DNA from: Nipponacmea schrenckii
Taxonomy: Eukaryota > Mollusca > Gastropoda > Lottiidae
Assembly (NCBI GenBank): GCA_030562195.1
Contig: JAUJPP010000005.1
Location: 31,855,106-31,919,105, forward strand
Reading direction: 5' to 3'
DNA: 64,000 bases
Shown here: piece after piece, positions 1 through 9,071 of the stretch
How positions within the stretch are numbered: position 1 is the stretch's first letter
Layout: each line of letters begins with the position of its first letter
Notes under the pieces: generated by a model
Databases searched by the model: none
The model's input: the letters and a program-made list of their open reading frames with translations, nothing else
What the model was told of the DNA's origin: nothing
Program-made: the position numbers and the translations under genes

Positions 1-536
1 TACAATAACTATATATGTATATCTTGGAAGCCAAACTTAACAACTCAGTAAAACAAACTTGACCATTATCTGTCAGAATGAAAGAGCATAAAACAGCGAC
101 ACAGAAAGGGGAATATCTTAAATCAGCCATTGCAGAACATATAAAAAATAACCCGACCCACAGTATAAATTGGTCTAAACCCACTATATTAGCTACTAAT
201 CTCCCAAAATGGAAAAATAGAACCATCAGAGAAGCCATTGAAATTAAGAGAAATAAACCAAACATGAACAGAGGAAAACCTGGAAAAAAACTTTAAATTT
301 TTTTAAATTTTAAATATTCCCTGTTGTTATTAATAATCCTCATTCACTAGCTCATCCAGCTTATGTTATTGCTGTCCATCCAATCATAATGTGATCTAAT
401 CTACAGTGCTGTTAATCTATTTGATCTTATAATTATTTAACGGAGCACCTTTAATCATTGGTAATCCCTTATAATCAAGTTTGTTTTACTGAGTTGTTAA
501 GTTTGGCTTCCAAGATATACATATATAGTTATTGTA
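1..536. mobile_element. Small element with 62-bp perfect terminal inverted repeats
   Basis: Bases 1-62 are the exact reverse complement of 475-536. The inverted repeats bracket about 410 bp that include a Penelope-type endonuclease fragment at 78-296. The window starts at the left repeat, so the repeat and any target duplication may extend further left. Perfect identity of both arms suggests a recent inversion or duplication, or gene conversion. It could be a Penelope insertion with an inverted terminal copy, which is common for that class, or a MITE that captured Penelope sequence. Confidence 0.7.
78..296 (+). pseudogene. Penelope-like element GIY-YIG endonuclease, C-terminal fragment
   Basis: This 72-residue frame matches the end of the GIY-YIG endonuclease of Penelope-like retroelements: an AEH segment, a short SINW segment, then NRTIREAIEIK followed by the N-R-G ending. 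That spacing (H, W, R-x3-EA-x2-I, NR) is typical of the family. The reverse transcriptase and the GIY-YIG core are absent, so this is a 5'-truncated remnant. The ATG at 78 is incidental. In intact elements the domain nicks target DNA to prime reverse transcription. Confidence 0.6.
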
Positions 537-640
537 CCTTGTTATGGTTTATCACTTGATAACGTTACCTGTATGTGTAATGAAACGTTGTGTTTGAATT
601 AATAAATAGAAGTCTATATCCATAATAATTGTTGTCTATT
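537..640 (+). other. Penelope-type terminal sequence with degenerate hammerhead-like core
   Basis: Just outside the right inverted repeat, CTTGATAA (556-563) is followed by a short potential stem (gttac/gtaat) and then GAAACG. This is the order of a hammerhead ribozyme core (CUGANGA, stem II, GAAA), but with substitutions at two conserved positions. Penelope-like elements are known to carry hammerhead motifs near their ends. A related stretch on the minus strand at 35208-35255 has TTGATAAAG, a stem and GTCGAAACG. Catalytic activity is unlikely as written. Confidence 0.3.
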
Positions 641-682
641 AATGTGCTGTGATACTTCTAAATGTCGTTCAAGGATTAAGTT

Positions 683-2284
683 ATGACATCTATGATAAAT
701 CAAAGTGTAATAAATAATTTAACAGCTCCTGCCTTATCTCTTAAAGGTTGGTATTATCTGTATAAAGGAGAAAAAGTATATTCTCACGTCTATCCGTTCA
801 TCAGACATTATGTCAGACGTTCTGTAAAAGGAGGTAGAGTTTCTGCAAACATAATAAAATTCAAATCGGATAAATTAGATGAAATTTGTAAAGTACTACA
901 ACATCATTTAAATACAACTGATTCTGATATAATTGAGTTATTCAAAAAATACCAACAGTCTACTAAAGATTTTAACGAAGAGTTGAAGAAAATCTCTTGG
1001 TCTAAATTAATGGCATTTGACGCTAACGGTTTATATGCCTCTGCTATGTGTGATGGTGAATACCCAAAAGCTGAATCAGCAAGAGCTATAAAAGAATCTG
1101 AAAAGGCAGAATTTGTAAAGCTTTTCAATAAACAACAATTTGCTATTTTATCTGTTTGGTTTGAGTATCCAGATAATATATTTTTTCAACCAATACCAGC
1201 CAAAGACAAAGTAACTTACACTGTTATAGAGGATGATAAACCTAAAAAAAAAATCTGGTGATTAGATAAGATTTAGAAATGGATTTTGTAATGACGTTCT
1301 CACTTCTGTTGACATACAGGAAATTGTTCGAGCTGGTGGAAACATTATCAAAATATTAGATGGGATAGTCTTTGAAGAAAATTTCAAAACACCCTCCTTT
1401 TAAAGACTATGTTTTAACTTTAAAGGAAGAAAGAAACAAATATAAACAACAGGGAAATTTAGTTGGCAGTGATTGTATGAAATTACTTGGTAATTCTTTG
1501 TACGGAAAAAGTGTTCAGAAAGATATAAATACAGAATTTCATTTATGATCTGAAGATACTCTTAAAGTAAATTTCGATTCAAATATAAAACGTTATGAAA
1601 AAGTAAATGAACAACAATATATAGTGGAAATAGAAAAGGAACAACCTGAAATTATCAAACCAACAAAATCAACAAGATTAACTCCGAGTTATTTGGGTTC
1701 ATTCATCTTAGCACATAGCAAACGAATAATGAATAATTTTATTCATGTTATTGTTTGTTTTAAAAAACAGAAATATATTATACTGATACCGATAGTTTAT
1801 ACATATCAGATAGGAATTGGGATATTTTAGAAAAAGCTGGATTAACTTCTGAAACAGAATATGGAAAAGGAAAGAATGATTATGGTGGTGGTGGTATAAT
1901 ATTTGGTTTATATTTAGCTCCAAAAGTAAAATACAATATCATTTTAACTTCTTATGGAGAATTAGTGGAAAAGAAAACTTTAAAAGGATATACAAAATCA
2001 AAGTTGAGTGTGGAAGATTATTTAAAATTAGCCAATGGAAAAGATATTGAAAATGAATTCGATAAACCTTGGAAAAAAAGTTTTACAGATGGTGTGATAA
2101 AAAAAAAGATAAACAAAAGAAAGTATTCAAACATAATTTGAATTTGATTAAAAGAAAAGCACCAAACAGAAATGGAATTATGTATCCTTATGATAATAAA
2201 GATGAAGTTAATATGGTTGAAAATTACGAATTCGACGATTACGATTACATAATTTTAGATGAAGATGAGGAAACGTGTAATTGA
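683..2284 (+). pseudogene. Polinton/adintovirus-like family B DNA polymerase, palm region (locus A)
   Basis: Protein-primed type B polymerase that copies the linear genome of Polinton/adintovirus-like elements. Visible motifs in order: FDANGLYASAM (about 1015-1047, motif A), LLGNSLYGKS (about 1478-1515, motif B) and TDTDSLY (from 1782, motif C with both catalytic aspartates). The first open frame ends at 1261 and at least three frameshifts or stops follow (near 1261, 1400, 1545 and 1770), so it cannot make a full protein. The N-terminal exonuclease is missing here but is present in loci B and C. The 3' end converges on the minus-strand structural gene, overlapping at 2245-2284. A second copy lies at 61021-62096. 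Confidence 0.85.
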
Positions 2285-3040
2285 ATACATATTTCTTCCT
2301 CACCAAAATCTAAATACCTTCCACGTCCATCTTTTATATCTAAATTGATATCTTTAATACCTGTGGTATTTATCGGAAGATATGTTGTTTGAAACGGTTT
2401 TTCTACTATTCTATAACCGATTGGAACCGTAAACGTTGGAATACTGAAAATGATTTGTTGTTTGTTTTTATTGAAAAATCCACCATCCACCAAATTGCAA
2501 TGAATATTGATGATATCGATATCGTTTTCAATATTTGCTTTATAAGGAGCAAGTGTAGATTTGGTATACAATTTCTTTTCAAAACCTAATAATTCATTTA
2601 TTGAGTTTTCTACATTGAAATCTACTTGATGTTTCGGTCTCAAATTTAGTTTTATTTTGTTCAGATTTAAATTGCCTTCGAATTCAATATTTGGTCTGTC
2701 CTTATGACTTCCAACAAATTGAGATGTATATTCGTTAATGGAAACATATTCATAACTTCCTGGTAATAATGTTAATAATTTAAATGTTCTTCCATCGTCT
2801 TTAGAAATTTTCAATTGGTTATTCTGTTCACTAACATTTCTTATTGAATTGTAAACTGAAAAATATTTTAGTCCTAACTTATAGTTTTTATTAATTATTA
2901 ATAATTACATTAAGTCTGTTAAGTAATTGTTCGGGATCATCTGATAAAAAAGTTATTCCTTCTCCAGATATCAAATTATTGAATTCGTCTATTTCTTCTA
3001 TGATTGGATTATTTTCATTCTGTTTGTTATTGCTCCTGTC
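2245..3040 (-). pseudogene. Conserved virion-type protein of Polinton/adintovirus-like elements (penton or minor capsid candidate)
   Basis: The main frame (2245-2814, still open upstream to about 2895) contains LLPGSYEYVSINEY, SINELLGFEKKL, TVPIGYRIVEKP and a LPINTTGI segment. This set recurs in an uncharacterised protein family of Polinton/adintovirus-like elements. Upstream, after a stop near 2893, another frame carries a SDDPEQLLNRLN segment that looks like the real N-terminus, so a frameshift separates the two parts. The structural role is inferred from position, between the polymerase and the ATPase. Copy in locus D at 62097-62540. Confidence 0.6.
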
Positions 3041-3062
3041 TTTTTAGTATCAATTAGAAGTT

Positions 3063-4282
3063 TTAAGTACAGTACTCTATTAAATCAGTGTAATTGGCAA
3101 TGGTAATGTCCCCTCCGTTCATCAAATCTATTATTCCGTGTGTTAATTTATATATAAAGGGTTTTGTATCTATCTTGAATTGAGGGTAACGATGATCGAA
3201 CAATATTCGATAACCATTGAATAATAACCCATAATCATCCACAACTGGTTTAATAGACTTTGGTAATGTTGGGTCAGGATTTGAAAAATAACGTTTTATA
3301 TCATCAAGTGATTTTATAATAAATTCATTTTCTGGGACATTTTGTATAGCAGGAGGTGGAACATTTTGTATAGCAGGAATATTTTCTTGTTGTTTTAATA
3401 GAGGCTTAAATAAAGTTGATAAACTCTCCTCCATTCCCATTTGCGATAATCTTCTATCTTCAATTTTAGATTTTAATTTATCTTTAGTTTTAATGTATTC
3501 TTTATTTCTCTTTAATATTTTATTCCAATCAGTCTTTTTTAAATTGCAAATATTTGTCATAACTTTTTGTCCTGCTTGTTTTCTGGTATTAACAAAGATA
3601 TATCCATGGTCGTCAGGATTGCTCCATTGTCTTCTACAAAGTTTTTTAAATTCATCTTTCTCCATACCATGAATTATTGATTGGAGTATTTGAGATAGAT
3701 CTTTATCGTTTAATTCAAACAAAATAAAACAATTAGCGTTCTTTCTAATAAACATTCCGTCCATTCCATAAAATGATTGAGATTGGTATATACAATGACA
3801 ATTGTGATGTCTTCCTTTAGTAAAGAATTCTTGTTGAACTGTTTGGTTTGATTGTGCTACACAGTCATCGAAAATGATCAGGTTTTTCCTTTTCTTGTCG
3901 ATATTAGACAAATCTAAATCATTCACATTCTTGGTTAGTAAAACTTGAATATCAGTTGGTGTTAATGATGGGTTGTTTTCTTTTATACAATAACTTATAA
4001 ATTCTTCAATAGTTTGTCATTTTGAAGATCTTCATCACGTTCATAAATTCGAAATATTTGCTGTATGTCTTCTTTTTGTAAATATTCTTAGGCTTTAAGA
4101 AATTGATAATATAATTGATCTGGAGTTGATGTATAAATGTAAAGGGAATTAAAATCTAATAATTTGGGTGTTGTTAACATCTTAAATAAGAGGTGAGTTT
4201 TTCCTGATCCTGATTGACCAACAATACACATTAACATTGGATTTTGTGGAAACCTATCTGAATGTTTAAATTTTGTAGCCAT
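3063..4282 (-). pseudogene. A32/FtsK-HerA-type genome packaging ATPase
   Basis: ATPase that pumps viral DNA into the capsid. Walker A GQSGSGKT lies near 4196-4220 and Walker B LIIFDDC near 3865-3885; these are in different frames separated by stops at 3927-4087, so the gene is broken. Downstream of Walker B, SQSFYGMDGMFIRKNANCF is a typical sensor region of packaging ATPases of polintons and large DNA viruses. The C-terminal 90 residues (YGLLFNGYRILF to YKLTHGIIDLMNGG) look like a separate small domain and may be a fused or adjacent gene. An ATG at 4282 is a plausible start, but the frame runs without a stop from the preceding core-type protein. Confidence 0.75.
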
Positions 4283-4827
4283 TTTTTTAATGAGGATTTC
4301 TCCTTTATATTTTGAAAGAAATAAACCATCACCACTGCGAATGTGTTTAAGTATTAATCCCTCTCCTTCTTTTTGAATCTCAGTTTCACCCGTATCGATT
4401 TGATCAATTAACTTAGACAAACCTTCTTTTACTGTTTTCTTGGTTGCGTGATTGAATTGTTTGACGCTGGCTAAGATATCCTTGATTCCCGAACCTTTGG
4501 CTAATTTTTCCATTTCTAAACTATGTCTATGTTTTTCTCTGTTTGCAGCGTCTTCGGCTTTTTTCTTATTTACCGCTGACGCTATACCACTAGCTCCACC
4601 GGCAACAGCTAATCCTCTGAAAATTAATGGGAGAAGAAATAGAAACCCACCTTCTTTAGCTTGCTTGTCTATTTCATTATAATTAATATTGTCCAGTACT
4701 TTATGATTTTTTAGTTTGTTAATAGTTGATTGTGAAATATGTATCTTTTTACCATTATAAGTAATTGTTTTCGGTTTCCCTTTTTCGATTGATTCTAATA
4801 TTTAGCGACTAAAACTTCTGGTTTCAT
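4283..4827 (-). pseudogene. Basic virion core-type protein with hydrophobic segment
   Basis: Begins at an ATG at 4827 (MKPEVLVAKY), loses frame near 4800, then continues with a basic stretch (KPKTITYNGKKIHIS), a hydrophobic Gly/Ala segment (FLFLLPLIFRGLAVAGGAS, about 4600-4656) and a Lys-rich tail with a GDGLFLSKYKG motif. This composition fits the core or membrane-active minor virion proteins of adenovirus-like and adintovirus-like elements. The assignment rests on pattern and on position between ATPase and capsid. It may originally have been separate from the ATPase that follows in the same frame. Confidence 0.45.
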
Positions 4828-5002
4828 TTTTAAAGATAGAATTTTTATTCTATTCTATTCATCTTTCTATCCATTATATTTATGATATGACGAGATTCCT
4901 CTAACAAGAGACAATACCCTACCATATCTCCAGCTGTTTTTTTCAATGTATACAGACAACTGTACTCCTGTTTTAAACAATTCTTCTTTATGAGCAGAGA
5001 GA

Positions 5003-6198
5003 TCAAAACAAAATAAAAGGATAATTCAAAATAAAATCGAAATAATTAAACTGTGGTACATTTCCAAATAATTCGCTCATAAGCTTATAGTTTCTATACA
5101 ACTCATTAAAGTCCTTGGTGTCGGGATTAATTTTTAAGGGTTGATTTGGATAATTTTCATTGTTTAATCTTACTTGAACCCTTTTTATTTTAGGATCTCC
5201 AAAGTTGTCACCAGTTACTTTAAAAAGGTTGTTGTTGTTCGTTTGTGAATCTGGAAGATTTTTGAAACCAAGTATTAAATATCTCGCTGGTTTTGTGGTA
5301 TTCGTCACTTGCCATGTGAATTCTCCCCTGTGATTGTTATCGATCCAATCGTATTTCTTCTTAAAAATGCTATTTCAATATCTTTTTTCAAACTACTAAG
5401 AAGTCTTGTTTCTACTTCGATTGTTGGGGTTATTACTGGCACGTATAATTGGATATCGGTTATTTCTAATTTAGCATTTGAATTGTTTTCTCCAAAAAAT
5501 ATTCTATCGTTATTTATTAATCTTTGAAGATGGATTTTGAAGGGTAGACCAATGTAAACTTTCCTGTGTTCAAGTAATCCAAAGAGGGGATATAATTTCC
5601 AGTTTATGTACGAACCCCAGCTATTTCTATCAATAGGTTTATTGTAAAATACAACCCTCTGTTTATAACCTTCATTATTTTGAAATTTGGTGATATTGAT
5701 CAAATTGTTAACACTAGTTCTAACTGCCGCCAGGTTGGCGTCTGCTGCTACATTTTCTTGTTGAGATTGTATTTCCCCATCTCCCGTGTCTGGCATCCAA
5801 CCCGATACCGTTGTATAATTTTTTTGGGTAAAAAGAGTTTTAAGCATTGTGTCAAACTCACCTGGGTGTTTGATTGTTTCAATTATATTTGAACCGGCTT
5901 CTAAAACCATTTCGCTAAATAAAAAGGAGAAGAAATTGTTCTCCAATGTTACCATCTGCTGGGGAAAACGATTTTGATTGGGGGCACCATCACTTATTTT
6001 GAAATCACAGCGGAAGTAAGCATCGGAAAGAAGTAACCAATTGGACAACGAATTGATTTCAAATGTGACCCTACCTCCGTCATTAATCTGAGATTTGGAC
6101 CCAACAGTTGGAGATATAATGATGTAGTCTTCTTTTTTCTTATTGAATATATATTCTATTGGTTCATAAAGTTGAAAGATCGGATCGAGTTTTGCCAT
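5003..6198 (-). pseudogene. Double jelly-roll major capsid protein (locus A)
   Basis: Two minus-strand frames, 5305-6198 (297 residues) and 5003-5308 (101 residues), together cover one capsid protein split by a frameshift near 5310-5325. The N-terminal half has GGRVTFEINSLSNWLLLSDA and a SEMVLEAGSNIIETI-to-GWMPDTGDG region, matching the first jelly roll of Polinton/adintovirus hexon-like proteins. The second frame has KPARYLILGFKN and KRVQVRLNNENYP, matching the second jelly roll. The start is the ATG at 6198. Apart from the frameshift the sequence is well kept, which suggests a relatively young insertion. No second copy is visible in the window. Confidence 0.7.
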
Positions 6199-6220
6199 TT
6201 TTAATAAGAGGATTTAGGCT

Positions 6221-6472
6221 TTATCCCCAAAACCTTAAATCCTGGCCTTGTTTCGCTTTTTGTCTAAGTTCTCTTATTTTGCGCAATTCATCTAATTCAT
6301 TTTTTTGTTGGACAGATTTGCTAATTGAACTCGCTTTTGCCCCAGAGGATATAAGGTCTTTGTTTTTAGTTACAAATGATGTAACCTTTGGTATAAGGGA
6401 CATCAATCCAGAGAAGAAACCATCTCCAGTGTAATTGAACTTTTCCTTTTCATGCTTTAAAATCAATCCCAT
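6221..6472 (-). CDS. Small virion-associated protein candidate
   Basis: An uninterrupted frame of about 84 residues upstream of the capsid gene, spaced 22 bp from it and in the same orientation. The preferred start is the internal methionine at 6472 (MGLILKHEKEKFNYTGDG). It has a short amphipathic segment (GFFSGLMSLIPKVTSFVTK) and a highly charged C-terminal helix (ELDELRKIRELRQKAKQG). Small proteins of this shape precede capsid genes in adintovirus-like elements and are thought to be minor virion or membrane-lytic components. The function here is inferred. Confidence 0.45.
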   Translation of the reverse strand: MGLILKHEKEKFNYTGDGFFSGLMSLIPKVTSFVTKNKDLISSGAKASSISKSVQQKNELDELRKIRELRQKAKQGQDLRFWG

Positions 6473-6509
6473 ATTTTTAATAGAGTAGATTTGATAAAAC
6501 AACAAAAGA

Positions 6510-7300
6510 ATTTTAAAATAAAATCAATACTGATAGTGATACCATGTAGAAATACATTCTATACATTCATAATCAATACAACATGGTTTTAAACACATTG
6601 ATTATCATTAATAACTTCTCAATTGCACATGATCGAAAAGCGTACTATCAGTACGGGTCCTTAGTTACCAACTGTTTGTTATTTGGTTGCTATTCATAAC
6701 ATTTTACGTCAGTTGCGGATGTTGTTGTTCTATTCAACTGCGCATGATCGAAACCGCTCCTGTAGGACCGGTCCTTAGTTACCAACTGTTTGTTATGTTG
6801 TTAGGTAATTTTCTAGAACTTTTATTGATCGTTCAATCATCTATGGAATATTTGCCACGTAACCTGAAAATATAAAATGGAATATATTTTACTAAATATT
6901 TTACACACTCACCTTTCTAACAGAATTTAAATAATTTCAAATCACATTAATTTCCAAAACGTTAAAATCATTGTAAACATTGTTCTATGTCTGGAATCAT
7001 TACTAGTAATTTGAGAATTGACAAACTTACGAAATTTTGATATAATTACACCGTTAATATTAAATAAAGCTATTACATACCTGGATTGGATAATAGTCAA
7101 ATATAATAACGTTAATCTCTTGTCCAAAGAATATTAAAACGAGAGTAATATTGAAACTAAACTGTATACAACCGAGACAGACTTGAAATGAATTGACTGA
7201 GAATACAACGCAATTCAGAACAAAGAAAGTATTGATCGATAACAACTCCATGACTACACATACATGTTATGTTCACAGTTCTCATTTATTAACTGATTTT
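6510..7300. other. Non-coding stretch inside locus A
   Basis: No convincing gene. It separates the small virion gene from the PLA2-like fragment and contains the paired direct repeat at 6619-6797. The remainder is AT-rich and could be viral intergenic sequence or a later insertion. Confidence 0.4.
6619..6797. repeat. Two ~62-bp direct repeats, each with a small hairpin
   Basis: Copies at 6619-6680 and 6736-6797 share a CATGATCGAAA box and a 27-base end starting GGTCCTTAGTTACCAACTG. Between these boxes the sequence differs but each copy can fold: cgtac/gtacg in the first, and ccg-n-tcct/agga-n-cgg in the second. A constant frame around a varying stem suggests a binding or structural site, perhaps a regulatory region or terminus of the viral element. 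Confidence 0.55.
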
Positions 7301-7304
7301 CATC

Positions 7305-7446
7305 TAGTCGTAAATCTAACCTTGTAATTATGACCTGGAAGATGTTTCTCACCTTTATATTTAGCCCATGGAAAACCTGGAAGTTTAGTTAGAGATTTTT
7401 GAATGTCTCCTGATCCGAAATAGATTTTAGGGGAGTGAATTTTATA
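7305..7446 (-). pseudogene. N-terminal piece of the PLA2-like protein (locus A)
   Basis: Minus-strand translation gives the segment SLTKLPGFPWAKYKGEKHL followed by PGHNY, nearly the same as the start of the plus-strand gene at 53351. The catalytic His-Asp region is not present; the homology ends near 7300. One frame change occurs near 7425 just after the start region. It shows that the PLA2-like gene belonged to the same element as the capsid and ATPase genes. Confidence 0.55.
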
Positions 7447-7479
7447 AAAGACATTTTTTGGTCTATTTATTCTAAGAAG

Positions 7480-8132
7480 TCATATTTAGATATCTAAATA
7501 CTCTAATACTACTGCCATTCAAGAACTAAAGAAGAGCAACAACATCACTATTCTTCCAGCTGATAAAGGAAAGTCCACGGTAATTATGAACAACGATAAC
7601 TACATGGAGACAGTCAACAACCTACTCAAAGATACCTCCACCTACCGTCGCATACGCAAAGACCCCACTTCATCCCTAACGACCTCACACGTAGAATACC
7701 TAAACTCGAAAGTTGAAAAGCACGAACTTACCAGCAACCAATGTTTTCTCCTCAAACCATCTCACCCACGACCACCTTATGCCCGCGCTACCACACACAA
7801 AAATCCCATCAAAGCCAGACTTCTTGTACGCTCTCGTGACTCCGTATTTTACAACACTGCTCAATACCTTGTCAAGCTTCTCTCACCACTAAGGGTCCTC
7901 CCCATCCTTCATAAAAGATTCCAAAGAATTTTGCAAGAAGATTAAAGACATCAACCAAGCTGGACGCCTAGTATAGTATGACGTTGTTGATCTATTTACC
8001 AACATCCCACGTCAAGATGCCATCTCCGTTCTCCAAGACCGAATCCAGAATTTACCAGACCCCCTTGATACCAAATTAACCACCAACAGCATCGTCACAC
8101 TTGTACAGAGCTGTATAGACTCTAAGTACTTC
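7480..8132 (+). pseudogene. Penelope-like element reverse transcriptase, N-terminal part
   Basis: The frame at 7510-7945 includes LPADKGKSTVIMNNDNY, characteristic of Penelope-like reverse transcriptases, followed by a segment ending TAQYLVKLLSPL. After a frameshift near 7885 the homology continues at 7977-8132 with YDVVDLFTNIPRQDA, which is the motif A region (catalytic Asp). It is cut at about 8132 by the I-type LINE; the rest of the RT and the endonuclease are missing. Confidence 0.75.
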
Positions 8133-8134
8133 AG

Positions 8135-9019
8135 TTGGGGAGATGTTGTCAAAATTTTGGACATCTTGGCAAACACTGCCGAGGGATCCAAAAGTTCGGC
8201 AAATGTGGTGGTGTGCACTCCACGGATGCATGCAAGGCACTGGAAACAAAATGCGCCAATTGTAATGGAGGGCATATGGCGGGAGACCCCAAATGTCCGA
8301 AATTACAAAAGGTGAAACACACGCTAAAGGTTAAAGCTAAGATGGCTATATCCTTCAAAGAGGCAACAGCTCTCGTTAAGATTCAGGATGACTTTGAGGC
8401 AACGAAACCCAAGAAGAAAGATCATTCTTCGAAGGTGGAGAAACCGAAAAAGACCATTCCAGTATTCGAGACGAGCGTCCCCCCAATGGTGTCTACGGGG
8501 CCCGGATTCACACCAGTGTTTCGGGATGCAGACAGTTTCTTAAACTTGATGCTGGACGTTGCTGCAACAGCTGCTAAATCAGACGAAGGGTACGACAAGC
8601 GCAGAGTTAGTCCGAAGATCATTCAGGCTATTAAAAACTATTGAGAACTTTAAGGAGTCTTCCATCACCGCAAGTAGCCAAACAGACGTCTCTAGAAAAC
8701 GGAAAAAGGATGCACGAGGAAGTCCTGAATCGTCTCCAGATACCTCAGTCGAAGACACAACTAAAAGCAGATCAGCTTTTAAGTATGTCAGAACGGTTAA
8801 CAGAGGTCGTATCCTCTCAATGTCATCAACTCCAAATTCAAGTATAGGACTGATGCTAAACTGAAGCCGTATATTTCAAACACAACGGCTTCAGATTCAG
8901 AGTCAGATTCCTGTCCAGAAGTGAGCGACGGAGAGGAGGAGGTAATGGAAGAATATGTTCGATCTGAACAATGTGACACCAATACTTGCTTAACTCCTGG
9001 GCACGACTGGCAGGACGAA
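8135..9019 (+). pseudogene. LINE ORF1 (gag-like zinc-knuckle protein), 5'-truncated
   Basis: The frame 8135-8644 begins inside the nucleic-acid-binding region and shows three consecutive knuckles: CCQNFGHLGKHC, CGGVHSTDAC and CANCNGGHMAGDPKC, as in ORF1 proteins of the jockey/I group. A basic linker follows. The frame ends at 8644 and coding potential continues in other frames to about 9019. In intact elements ORF1 coats the element RNA. Confidence 0.7.
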
Positions 9020-9071
9020 TAAATTACTTCGAACGGAACAGGAAAAGACTAGCATCTATAGTTCTGTCGCA

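Noticed and set aside
8149..8622. Minus-strand frames overlapping LINE ORF1
   Set aside because: Shadows of the zinc-knuckle frame on the opposite strand.
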